Counted from the first letter of the stretch, positions 1 through 6,459 are shown. The stretch is DNA of 9,741 nt from Clostridia bacterium (GCA_017456685.1 JAFTIV010000066.1:1-9741), one strand, 5' to 3'. The notes: generated by a model from the sequence alone, not told the origin. A program made the numbers and translations.

Positions 1-1
1 C

Positions 2-220
2 ACAAGCATTAGCGTAGAGGTAAGAGGCTTTGATGATAGCGAGGGAGGTAACTTCTACACCCTTAACCTCATCACCGCAATCGCAGTTAAAACAGCTGAC
101 GGCGTACACTATGTTCAAGCAGGACTTAAGAATTCTCCAAACACAACCCAAACAGTTGATGGAGTTGACTTTAACAGAGTAACCGCAAATAATATCTATA
201 ACCCAACCCCACAAGCATAA
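2..220 (+). CDS. C-terminal end of an unrecognised protein (5' end outside window)
   Basis: Frame 2 is open from the left edge to TAA at 218-220, giving the last 72 residues of a longer protein. The visible part begins TSISVEVRGFDD and ends NNIYNPTPQA. It has no cysteine, alternates hydrophobic and polar residues (YTLNLITAIAVKT, VHYVQAGLK) and is rich in Asn and Thr, which suggests a beta-rich, possibly exported domain; that is inference only. I do not recognise a family. A strong hairpin terminator follows 6 bases after the stop, which supports a real gene end here. The gene converges with the minus-strand hom-lysC-asd operon. Confidence 0.6.
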   Translation, partial: TSISVEVRGFDDSEGGNFYTLNLITAIAVKTADGVHYVQAGLKNSPNTTQTVDGVDFNRVTANNIYNPTPQA

Positions 221-226
221 TAAATC

Positions 227-259
227 AAAAATCACCGACCCCGTGTCGGTGATTTTTTT
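227..259 (+). terminator. Rho-independent terminator, probably bidirectional
   Basis: A perfect 9 bp stem, ATCACCGAC (231-239) with GTCGGTGAT (245-253), has a 5-base loop, an A run before it and a run of seven T after it (253-259). It directly follows the first reading frame. The A run in front means the minus strand also shows a stem followed by T residues, so it could also stop transcripts coming from the asd side. Confidence 0.9.
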
Positions 260-310
260 GTTGTGAGTAAGCAAAAGCTTTATTTTATTTTTGCCTTTGT
301 TCTGTGCCTT
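258..310. repeat. Intergenic direct repeat, copy 1
   Basis: This 53 bp block, from TTGTTGTGAGTAA to TTCTGTGCCTT, recurs at 474-531. The copies differ by two G/A substitutions and a 5 bp insertion in the T-rich middle. It contains the AAAGCTTTTGC-type sequence on the minus strand. It begins inside the T tail of the preceding terminator. Confidence 0.85.
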
Positions 311-415
311 TTACGGCTACAGAGAGGCTTGAGATATGGTGCAGAAGGTGCGAGTGCGTACGCGTCGGCGTATAGGCATACGGCAGAGTAGCAATCGCAC
401 CTAAAAGGCAAATCG

Positions 416-452
416 AATAAAAAAGAAGAGATTTGCCTTTTGAGCAAATCTC
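416..452 (-). terminator. Terminator of the hom-lysC-asd operon (minus strand)
   Basis: A perfect 9 bp stem, GAGATTTGC (428-436) with GCAAATCTC (444-452), has a 7-base loop. On the minus strand it is followed by TTCTTTTTTATTC, a good U-rich tail. It lies about 90 bases past the asd stop, so it would give the operon a 3' untranslated region that includes direct-repeat copy 2. An alternative 12 bp pairing (403-414 with 430-441) uses one arm of this stem. Confidence 0.7.
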
Positions 453-473
453 AACCTTAAAAATAATATTGTA

Positions 474-531
474 TTGTTGTGAGTAAACAAAAGCTTTATT
501 TTATTTTATTTTTGCCTTTGTTCTGTACCTT
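474..531. repeat. Intergenic direct repeat, copy 2
   Basis: This 58 bp block is the second copy of the sequence at 258-310, with an extra TTATT-type unit in the T/A-rich middle and A instead of G at two positions. It lies immediately downstream of asd and would be transcribed as part of its 3' untranslated region on the minus strand. Confidence 0.85.
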
Positions 532-542
532 ATATCAAGCCT

Positions 543-1544
543 CTACTTGGTAAATAGCTCGGCAATTTGCACCGCATTAGTCGCCGCACCCTTTCTTACT
601 TGGTCTCCACAGCACCAAAGAGTAATGCCGTTATCGCAAATAAGGTCCTTACGAACTCTACCAACAAAAACAAGGTCTTGGTCGGAGGTTACGATAGGCA
701 TAGGGTATATCTTGTTAGCACCATCATCATAAAGCCTACAGCCCTTTTCGTTAGCAATAGCGCTTTTTACCTCTTCAACAGTAAGTGGCTTTTCGGTAAC
801 ACCAGTTACAGAAATAGAGTGAGAGCGAACAACAGGAACACGCACACAGGTGCAGGTTACATTAAGCTCAGGCAAGTGAAGGATTTTTCTGCCCTCGTTT
901 TGCATCTTCATCTCCTCGGTTGTGTATCCGTTATCGCCAAATGAGCCGATATGAGGGATTACATTGCAAGCGATTTGATGCTGGAAAACCTCAGCCTTAA
1001 TCTCGCTACCCTCAAGAACAGCCTTCATTTGCTCCTCAAGCTCAACAGGTCCTTGCGCACCTGCACCGCTTGTAGCCTGATAGGTTGAAGCAACCATGCC
1101 CTTTATTCTTGAAAGCTTGTTAATAGCATTTACAGCAACAAGAGTAATAATAGTTGAGCAGTTAGGGTTAGAGATAACACCATTGTGCTTGAACGCATCC
1201 TCTGGATTGATTTCAGGAACAACAAGAGGGGTATCATCGCACATACGGAAAGCACTTGAGTTGTCAACGAAAATAGCGCCAGATGCTACAATATCGTCCT
1301 TGAATTGCTTAGCAACTGCGTTTGTAGCAGCACCAAGAACAATGTCAAGCCCCTCAAATGCACCGAAATCAGCAAGCTGAATTTCGATTTCCTTGCCCAT
1401 AAATGGGAGCTTCTTACCAACACTGCGCGCGCTTGCGAGAAGTCTAAGCTCACCAATAGGGAAATTTCTCTCTTCAAGCACCTTCATCATTTCACGGCCA
1501 ACTGCACCAGTTGCGCCAAGAATACCTACATTAAACTTTTTCAT
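543..1544 (-). CDS. asd: Aspartate-semialdehyde dehydrogenase
   Basis: The enzyme reduces 4-aspartyl phosphate with NADPH to aspartate semialdehyde, the branch point to lysine/diaminopimelate and to homoserine. At 333 residues it has the usual length of the Gram-positive-type family. Visible features: the N-terminal nucleotide loop GATGAVG (10-16); NSSAFR with Arg100, expected to bind phosphate; SNPNCST with catalytic Cys129; STYQATSGAG with Gln156; and RVPVVRSHS with the expected general-base His242. All key residues are present. The start ATG (1544-1542) overlaps the lysC stop as ATGA, and GAGG lies 7 bases upstream inside lysC, so translation is probably coupled. It is the last gene of the minus-strand operon, followed by the hairpin at 416-452. 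It ends with TAG. Confidence 0.96.
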   Translation of the reverse strand: MKKFNVGILGATGAVGREMMKVLEERNFPIGELRLLASARSVGKKLPFMGKEIEIQLADFGAFEGLDIVLGAATNAVAKQFKDDIVASGAIFVDNSSAFRMCDDTPLVVPEINPEDAFKHNGVISNPNCSTIITLVAVNAINKLSRIKGMVASTYQATSGAGAQGPVELEEQMKAVLEGSEIKAEVFQHQIACNVIPHIGSFGDNGYTTEEMKMQNEGRKILHLPELNVTCTCVRVPVVRSHSISVTGVTEKPLTVEEVKSAIANEKGCRLYDDGANKIYPMPIVTSDQDLVFVGRVRKDLICDNGITLWCCGDQVRKGAATNAVQIAELFTK

Positions 1545-2869
1545 TCTTCTACCTCGCTAAGATTATAGAGCACTCTAATCGCCTTCTTGAAATCCTTATC
1601 ATCAACACCGATGATAATGTTAATCTCGTCAGCACCCTGCTCAATCATTCTAATATTTATATTATTCTCACCAAGAGATGTGAAAATCTTACCTGCAATA
1701 CCGATATTAGCGGCAAGCTTTCTGCCAACGATAGCAATAAGGCTTATATCGTTAGCGATTTTGATACTGTCAGGAGCAATAGCCTCGTTAAGAGCAGAGA
1801 TGAGCTCGTGAAGATTATTCTCGATAGCACTTGTAGCAACGACAACAGAGAAGCTGTCAATAGAGCTTGGAATGTGCTCAATTGATATGCCAGAGCGCTC
1901 AAATACCTCAAGCGCGCGTCTTATATAGCCAACCTCGTCGTTCATTCTGTTTTTAGCAATTGTGATAATAGAGTAATGCTTTTTACCCGAAATACCTGTG
2001 ATGAAGTGAACATTTTTGTTCTCCTCCTCGTCGTCAAACTTCTCCATAATGAGAGTTCCACGCGCATTCATATCGTTGGTATTTTTGATATAAAGCGGAA
2101 TAGATTTTTGTCTTACAGGAAATACAGTCTCCTCGTGAAGAACCTCGGCACCCATATAGGAAAGCTCGCGAAGCTCTGCAAAGGTTACATTTTCAATAGG
2201 TCTTGGATTGTCAACAATTCTTGGGTCAGCAGTCATAATACCAGAAACATCGGTCCAGTTCTCGTACATATCTGCATTGATAGCAGCCGCAGCAATAGCG
2301 CCTGTAATATCGGAGCCACCGCGAGAGAAGGTCTTGATGCTTCCATCAGGCATAGCGCCATAGAAGCCAGGAATTACAATGTGAGGTGTATGCTCAACAA
2401 TTGATGCCAAATTTTCATAAGACTTTTCAAAGTTAACCTTGCCGTTGTAGTTGAATACAAGCCAAGAAGCACTATCAACGAAGGTGTAGCCAAGATACTC
2501 AGCCATAAGTCTTGCGTTGAGGTATTCACCGCGAGAAACGATGTGGTCAACGCTTGTTTTCTTGTTAAGACCAGAGGCGATTACATCAAACTCATAGTCA
2601 AGGTCCTGCTTGAGCCCGCAGGAGTTTTTGATTTCAATGTATCTTTCCTTGATTTTATCGAAGATGTCATCAAATGGAGCATTAAACTTGATGTGTGCCT
2701 GCAAGAGGTAGAGAAGGTCAGTAACCTTCATATCACCGCTAAAGCGCTTACCAGGTGCCGAAACTACAACAATTGCCCTTGATGGGTCTGCATCAATAAT
2801 CTTTTTTACTTTAGCAAAGGACTCGCCCGATGCAAGGGACGAACCGCCAAACTTTACTACCTTTATCAT
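1541..2869 (-). CDS. lysC: Aspartate kinase (YclM/AK III-like, two ACT domains)
   Basis: The enzyme phosphorylates aspartate with ATP, the first step of the aspartate amino-acid family, in the cytosol. Its 442 residues match the monofunctional class resembling Bacillus YclM. The kinase domain shows KFGGSSLAS (6-14), SRGEYLNARLMAEYL (112-126), FSRGGSDITG (181-190) and TDVSGIMTADPR (206-217). The C-terminal part fits two ACT domains (about 298-365 and 378-438; the second contains NIGIAGKIFTSLGENNINI), so feedback control by lysine and/or threonine is expected from the family; which effector acts cannot be read here. It starts 2 bases after the hom stop, with GAGGAG 5 bases before the ATG, and its TGA stop overlaps the asd start. 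It lies in an operon with hom and asd, so homoserine/threonine supply is the likely role. Confidence 0.95.
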   Translation of the reverse strand: MIKVVKFGGSSLASGESFAKVKKIIDADPSRAIVVVSAPGKRFSGDMKVTDLLYLLQAHIKFNAPFDDIFDKIKERYIEIKNSCGLKQDLDYEFDVIASGLNKKTSVDHIVSRGEYLNARLMAEYLGYTFVDSASWLVFNYNGKVNFEKSYENLASIVEHTPHIVIPGFYGAMPDGSIKTFSRGGSDITGAIAAAAINADMYENWTDVSGIMTADPRIVDNPRPIENVTFAELRELSYMGAEVLHEETVFPVRQKSIPLYIKNTNDMNARGTLIMEKFDDEEENKNVHFITGISGKKHYSIITIAKNRMNDEVGYIRRALEVFERSGISIEHIPSSIDSFSVVVATSAIENNLHELISALNEAIAPDSIKIANDISLIAIVGRKLAANIGIAGKIFTSLGENNINIRMIEQGADEINIIIGVDDKDFKKAIRVLYNLSEVEE

Positions 2870-2871
2870 AT

Positions 2872-4017
2872 TTACTCCTCAATTCCCGCGAAAAATGCGC
2901 TATCGTCAAGGGCGTAAATTTCCTTAGCAACACTGTGCATCTTAGATACGGTTATTTTCTTAGTTGTTATAAATTTATTTTCGCCAATTACCTCGACCTT
3001 GTCGAAAAAGTCGTAGTTAACATCAGCGCTTGTTCTTATATAATATGCTCTTTCACAGCCGTCGTTACAAGCCTTAAGAGTAACACAAACATCGCTTTGC
3101 TCAGCCTTACCCTCGATAATGTCGATAACATCCTGTGCAAGAGAATTTCCTGTTGGATATTTTCCAGCACCTTGACCATAGAAGGAAAGGCGACCAACAC
3201 CCTCGCCAAAGAGCGAAATCATATTGTTATTCTTGTTTACATTGCTTTCAAGAGCACCAGAGTCAAGAAGAGTAGGCTCAACAAAAGCGCTAACGCTGTT
3301 TTCGTTCTTAATACCAAAGCCAAGATAGCGAACAGTCTTGCCGAGCTTAGAGGTGATATAGTCAATGTCAGCCTTTTTGATATATCTAAGAGAGAAAATA
3401 TCAACATTTTCTTCCTTTATTATAGTATTAAAGGCGATGCTTGACGAAATTGCGGTTTTTCTTGCGGTATCAAGACCGTCAATGTCAGCAGAGGGGTTAG
3501 CCTCAGCATAGCCAAGCCTTTGAGCCTCGGCAAGAACCTCGTCAAAATCACTTCCGTTTGAAATCATAGCATCAAGAATGAAGTTTGTAGTTCCATTCAT
3601 AATACCCATAATCTTGTATATATCGTCGCATCTTGTGCTTCTTCTAAGATTGTAAAGCCAAGGAATTCCACCGCCTGCACTTGATGTGAAGCGAAGTGTA
3701 ACACCATTCTCACAAGCGAGCGCGTGAAGCTCATCATAATATGTGCAGATAAGATGCTTGTTGGAGCTAACAACGCTCTTTCCAGCCTTGAGCGCCTTCA
3801 CAACAAATGTGTGCGCAGGCTCAAGCCCGCCGATTGCCTCGGCAACAACTCCTATCTCCTTGTCATTAAGAATATCGTCATAGTTCGCGGTGAGCTTGTC
3901 CCCAAGCTCGTCGTGAGGACGAATGTCAAGAACCCTCTTAACCTCATATCCGTGCTTTTCGAGTATCTCAAAAGCGCCTGAACCAACGACTCCAAAGCCT
4001 AAAATAGCAGTTTTCAT
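2872..4017 (-). CDS. hom: Homoserine dehydrogenase, short form
   Basis: The enzyme reduces aspartate semialdehyde to homoserine for threonine and methionine synthesis. The Rossmann loop GFGVVGSG is at 7-14. NKHL contains Lys87, the expected catalytic lysine. SAGGGIPW (113-120) and GIMNGTTNFIL (138-148) are family signatures. DIDGLDTARK (178-187) carries Asp183 and Lys187, spaced as the catalytic Asp/Lys pair. The length is 381 residues, against roughly 430 for Bacillus-type enzymes that end in an ACT domain. The last 80 residues (RAYYIRTSADVNYD...) lack a clear ACT signature, so the regulatory domain seems degenerate or replaced. It is the first gene of the hom-lysC-asd operon. AAAGG lies 11 bases before the ATG. 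It is read from a promoter at 4078-4106, divergent from thrC. Confidence 0.95.
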   Translation of the reverse strand: MKTAILGFGVVGSGAFEILEKHGYEVKRVLDIRPHDELGDKLTANYDDILNDKEIGVVAEAIGGLEPAHTFVVKALKAGKSVVSSNKHLICTYYDELHALACENGVTLRFTSSAGGGIPWLYNLRRSTRCDDIYKIMGIMNGTTNFILDAMISNGSDFDEVLAEAQRLGYAEANPSADIDGLDTARKTAISSSIAFNTIIKEENVDIFSLRYIKKADIDYITSKLGKTVRYLGFGIKNENSVSAFVEPTLLDSGALESNVNKNNNMISLFGEGVGRLSFYGQGAGKYPTGNSLAQDVIDIIEGKAEQSDVCVTLKACNDGCERAYYIRTSADVNYDFFDKVEVIGENKFITTKKITVSKMHSVAKEIYALDDSAFFAGIEE

Positions 4018-4058
4018 AAAAAAATTTACCTTTCTTTGAGTCTTTATTTCAAAAACAC

Positions 4059-4087
4059 TTGTTTTTCTTTTGGAAATAGTGTATCAT
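4059..4087 (+). promoter_or_regulatory. Putative sigma-A promoter of thrC
   Basis: TTGTTT (4059-4064) and TATCAT (4082-4087) are separated by exactly 17 bp. Transcription would start near 4094 and leave a leader of about 28 bases, too short for a T-box or riboswitch. The ribosome site AAGGGG (4105-4110) is 11 bases before the thrC ATG, a rather long spacing. The -10 box shares 2 bp with the -10 box of the opposite hom promoter. Confidence 0.65.
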
Positions 4088-4106
4088 ATAGGAAAGAAAA
4101 AATCAA
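4078..4106 (-). promoter_or_regulatory. Putative sigma-A promoter of hom-lysC-asd
   Basis: On the minus strand TTGATT (4106-4101) and TACACT (4083-4078) are separated by 17 bp, and the -10 box is preceded by TGA, an extended -10 arrangement. The leader would be about 50-55 bases and shows no riboswitch-like structure. This promoter overlaps the thrC promoter over 4078-4087. Confidence 0.65.
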
Positions 4107-4121
4107 GGGGTATTTTAAAAA

Positions 4122-5624
4122 ATGTTTTATTTAAGTACAAGAAATGAAAAAATAAGAAAAACTCCCGCCGAGGCAATCCTTGAGGGACTTGCTAAGGACG
4201 GCGGTCTTTATATGCCGGAGAGCTTTGAGGGACTCAAATTCCCAATGGAAAATCTTGAGCAAATGACAAGTCGACAAATCGCCGCAAAGGTGCTTGAGCT
4301 TTTCTTCGGTGGAGACTCAATGTTTACCGAGGATGACGACAAGCTTGACGAGTTTGATAAGCTCGTTATGAGGGCTTACGGCGGAAAATGGGGCAATGGC
4401 GGAAGCGACTATGCACCCGTATCAGCAGTTGGCGATGCTTATGTTATGGAGCTCTATCACGGACCAACCTGCGCCTTCAAGGATGTAGCGCTTCAAATTC
4501 TACCTCACCTTATCGTTGAGGCAAAGCGCGCAACAGGAATGAAGGATGAAATCGTAATTCTTACCGCAACAAGCGGAGATACAGGCGGAGCAGCCCTTTC
4601 TGGCTTCTCAAACATCGACGGCGTTAAAATTATTGTATTCTATCCAAAGAATGGTACAAGCGCAGTTCAGGAGCGTCAAATGGTCTCCTGCGATGGCAAG
4701 AACACCTGCGTTTGTGCAGTTGTCGGCAACTTCGACGATGCTCAAAGCGGAGTTAAGAAAATATTTGCCAACCTCGCTCTTCCAAAGGGTGTTGTTCTCT
4801 CAAGCGCTAACTCAATCAATATAGGTCGTCTTGCGCCTCAGGTTGCATACTACTTTAAGACCTACAATAACCTTCTTCGCGACGGAAAAATCAAAATGGG
4901 CGACAAGGTTAATTACATTGTTCCAACAGGAAACTTCGGCGATATCTTGGCAGGTCTTTTTGCTAAGAAGATGGGACTCCCCGTTGGAAAGCTCGTTTGT
5001 GCATCTAACGAGAACAAGGTTCTTACCGAGTTCTTCGAGAGCGGAACATATAACAAGAACAGGGCCTTCCATGTTACAAAATCTCCCTCTATGGATATTC
5101 TTATCTCCTCTAACCTTGAAAGACTTCTTTATATCGTTTGCGGTGCAGAGAAGTGCGCAGGCTATATGAAGCAGCTCAACGAGACTGGAGAATATACAAT
5201 CACCAAGCAGGAGCTTGCACAAATAAGAGAGCTTATTGATGCAGGCTATGCTGATGATAAGGCATCTTACGAAACAATAAAGGCAGTTTACGATAAATAC
5301 GGCTATCTTATGGATACCCATACCGCGGTTGCTTGGAGCGTTTATGAAAAATGGGCTAAGGAAAGCGGAAACACCGACACCTGTGTCGTTCTTTCGACAG
5401 CCTCGGCATATAAATTCGCATCAAGCGTAATGACTGCACTTGAACAAGACTTCAACGACGAATTCGACGCTGTAAGCAAGCTAAATTCCTACACAGGAGT
5501 CAGCGTTCCTTATGGACTTGATGACATCGAAAACCGTCAAATTATCCACACAACAGTGCTCGAAAAGGGCGAAATGATGGATTTTGTAGGCAAGATGATT
5601 GCAAAGAAGGACTGGACAAAATAA
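4122..5624 (+). CDS. thrC: Threonine synthase (PLP-dependent)
   Basis: The enzyme converts O-phosphohomoserine and water to threonine and phosphate. The length of 500 residues and the N-terminal start FYLSTRNEK mark the long class of threonine synthases (Escherichia coli/yeast type), not the short Bacillus form of about 350. Visible features: HGPTCAFKD with the PLP-binding Lys120, the ATSGDTGGAA loop (149-158), SANSINIGRLAPQ (228-240), and the phosphate-binding PTGNFGD (268-274). All are intact. It is divergent from hom, which makes its precursor's substrate; homoserine kinase (thrB) is absent from the window and must lie elsewhere. A PheB-like gene starts 10 bases after the stop, so the two are co-transcribed. 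The start is supported by AAGGGG upstream and the family N-terminus. Confidence 0.96.
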   Translation: MFYLSTRNEKIRKTPAEAILEGLAKDGGLYMPESFEGLKFPMENLEQMTSRQIAAKVLELFFGGDSMFTEDDDKLDEFDKLVMRAYGGKWGNGGSDYAPVSAVGDAYVMELYHGPTCAFKDVALQILPHLIVEAKRATGMKDEIVILTATSGDTGGAALSGFSNIDGVKIIVFYPKNGTSAVQERQMVSCDGKNTCVCAVVGNFDDAQSGVKKIFANLALPKGVVLSSANSINIGRLAPQVAYYFKTYNNLLRDGKIKMGDKVNYIVPTGNFGDILAGLFAKKMGLPVGKLVCASNENKVLTEFFESGTYNKNRAFHVTKSPSMDILISSNLERLLYIVCGAEKCAGYMKQLNETGEYTITKQELAQIRELIDAGYADDKASYETIKAVYDKYGYLMDTHTAVAWSVYEKWAKESGNTDTCVVLSTASAYKFASSVMTALEQDFNDEFDAVSKLNSYTGVSVPYGLDDIENRQIIHTTVLEKGEMMDFVGKMIAKKDWTK

Positions 5625-5634
5625 GAGGTGTGAT

Positions 5635-6072
5635 ATGAAGCACAAGTATCTGTTAATTGATACAAGCATTTTGCCTGAGTGCTACGAAAGAGTAATCGAG
5701 GCAAGGGCTTTGCTTGCAAGCGGTAGGGCTAAGGATGTGTCGGAGGCTACGAAAACCGTTGGCATTTCAAGAAGCACATATTATAAGTACAAGGACTATG
5801 TTTTTGCTTTAAACGCAGACACAGAGTGCCATAAGGCAATTCTTTCCTTCACTCTTTCTCACAAGGCAGGAGTTCTTGGAGAGGTTCTTAAGGTTCTTTC
5901 GCAAAATGGGGCAAATATTCTCACAATTAGCCAAAATCTGCCGATAAATTCGCAGGCTCACGTTGTTGTAACCCTCGATATTATGCATCTTTCCTGCAAG
6001 GCAGATATGCTTGTAGCAATGATAAATAGCGTCGATGGGGCGACTGGAACTAAGCTGATTTCAGTAGAATAA
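5635..6072 (+). CDS. PheB-like ACT-domain protein (UPF0735 type), possible threonine regulator
   Basis: The protein has 145 residues with two parts. Residues about 28-58 (ASGRAKDVSEATKTVGISR then STYYKYKDYVF) look like a helix-turn-helix of the PheB family. Residues about 70-145 form an ACT domain (FTLSHKAGVLGEVLKVLSQ, then NGANILTISQNLP). ACT domains usually bind amino acids. The start at 5635 is chosen because AGAGGTG lies 4-5 bases upstream and the family begins MKxKYxLxxxxxLPE; the longer frame from 5599 would overlap thrC. PheB relatives were once linked to chorismate mutase, but no catalytic domain is present. Position after thrC and beside hom, whose own ACT region is missing, suggests a threonine or homoserine sensor; this is inference. 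No clear terminator follows, only an A/T-rich stretch before the next promoter. Confidence 0.85.
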   Translation: MKHKYLLIDTSILPECYERVIEARALLASGRAKDVSEATKTVGISRSTYYKYKDYVFALNADTECHKAILSFTLSHKAGVLGEVLKVLSQNGANILTISQNLPINSQAHVVVTLDIMHLSCKADMLVAMINSVDGATGTKLISVE

Positions 6073-6102
6073 AATTTATTTTAAAAAATTTCCAAAAACC
6101 TA

Positions 6103-6131
6103 TTGACACGACCATATATATATGGTAAAAT
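6103..6131 (+). promoter_or_regulatory. Strong sigma-A promoter of the small gene
   Basis: Consensus TTGACA (6103-6108), a 17 bp spacer and TAAAAT (6126-6131), with TGG before the -10 giving an extended -10. This is the best promoter in the window. The leader to the ATG at 6175 is about 37 bases and contains AAAGGAGAG, a near-perfect ribosome site 7 bases from the start. Confidence 0.88.
6111..6126. promoter_or_regulatory. Perfect 16 bp palindrome in the promoter spacer (putative operator)
   Basis: ACCATATATATATGGT reads the same on both strands and fills the spacer, touching the first base of the -10 box. A dimeric repressor here would block RNA polymerase. The regulator is unknown; the site does not resemble a motif in the hom-thrC region. 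Confidence 0.65.
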
Positions 6132-6174
6132 AAGAGCGTATAAAAGGCTAACTATAACTTAAAGGAGAGCTGTT

Positions 6175-6357
6175 ATGAAGTACACAACACCTAACTACGA
6201 AGTAGAAGTAGTAGAGACTAACGATGTTATCACTGTTTCTGTTGCTAACCCAATCTATACCAATGGTAACGATGAGCCAGTAGGTACTGTACAGACCAAC
6301 GAGGAAAACGGTACTGTAAATGTAAAGATTCCTGAAGTTGGAAAAGTATTTATTTAA
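6175..6357 (+). CDS. Small 60-residue protein of unknown function
   Basis: The protein begins MKYTTPNYEVEVVETND and ends VKIPEVGKVFI. It has no cysteine, no signal peptide and no membrane segment, is acidic, and is rich in Val, Thr and Asn, with an alternating pattern that suggests beta strands. The gene is convincing: an extended -10 promoter with a palindrome, a strong ribosome site (AAAGGAGAG, 7 bases before the ATG), and a terminator about 20 bases after the stop make it a complete single-gene unit. The N-terminal pattern K-Y-x-x-P-x-x-E-V followed by a D-V-I-x-x-S motif reminds me of short uncharacterised proteins and peptide precursors of gut Clostridia, from memory only. No modifying enzyme, transporter or partner is nearby, so I assign no role. 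Confidence 0.75.
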   Translation: MKYTTPNYEVEVVETNDVITVSVANPIYTNGNDEPVGTVQTNEENGTVNVKIPEVGKVFI

Positions 6358-6376
6358 TGTCATTTTGAGTACGATT

Positions 6377-6405
6377 AAATCCCACCATTTTTGGTGGGAT
6401 TTTTT
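6377..6405 (+). terminator. Rho-independent terminator of the small gene
   Basis: An 11 bp perfect stem, AAATCCCACCA (6377-6387) with TGGTGGGATTT (6392-6402), has a TTTT loop and continues into a T run to 6405. It closes the transcription unit that starts near 6138 and could also stop readthrough from thrC and the ACT gene. Confidence 0.93.
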
Positions 6406-6427
6406 CATTTTATTAAATATATATAAT

Positions 6428-6454
6428 AAAAGGAGCGAGCAAAATAGCTCGCTC
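6428..6454 (-). terminator. Putative terminator of the GH92 gene (minus strand)
   Basis: A perfect GC-rich 8 bp stem, GAGCGAGC (6433-6440) with GCTCGCTC (6447-6454), has an AAAATA loop and lies 5 bases past the GH92 stop. On the minus strand it is followed by CTTTTATTAT, a modest U tail. On the plus strand a T-rich run follows, so it may work both ways. Confidence 0.6.
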
Positions 6455-6459
6455 AAATT

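Larger units (their letters stand above)
260..542. other. Non-coding region with nested inverted repeats
   Basis: No reading frame here is convincing. The stretch holds the two direct-repeat copies and a GC-richer core (about 313-402) with several possible stems: TGCCTTTTA 305-313 with TAAAAGGCA 402-410, AGGTGCGA 346-353 with TCGCACCT 395-402, and small hairpins TACGC 359-363/GCGTA 368-372 and CGTAT 369-373/ATACG 378-382 that exclude each other. AAAAGGCAAATC 403-414 pairs perfectly with GATTTGCCTTTT 430-441. AGAGGCTTGAGATA 323-336 is a 13-of-14 inverted match to 531-544, next to the asd stop. It may be a structured 3' region of the asd transcript, a small RNA or a dispersed repeat; the sequence alone does not decide. 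Confidence 0.55.

Noticed and set aside
2830..3444. Plus-strand frame of 204 codons opposite hom and lysC
   Set aside because: It is the antisense shadow of two well-supported genes and resembles no protein family.
4018..4121. T-box, lysine riboswitch or other leader before hom or thrC
   Set aside because: The region is only 104 bp, the leaders would be about 28 and 55 bases, and no multi-stem structure is visible.
4812..5321. Long minus-strand frame (169 codons) inside thrC
   Set aside because: It is antisense to a fully conserved threonine synthase, shows no family features and no ribosome site; a codon-bias shadow.
5599..5634. Upstream extension of the ACT gene from ATG 5599 (12 more residues)
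   Set aside because: It would overlap the end of thrC by 26 bases, lacks a ribosome site, and the family N-terminus and AGAGGTG fit the ATG at 5635.
6073..6102. Terminator between the ACT gene and the small gene
   Set aside because: Only weak A/T pairing is present and there is no GC stem, so I do not call a terminator; readthrough into the small gene is possible.
6148..6456. Minus-strand frame of 102 codons across the small gene
   Set aside because: It runs through two hairpin terminators, a promoter and the small gene; composition follows the A/T-rich non-coding DNA.
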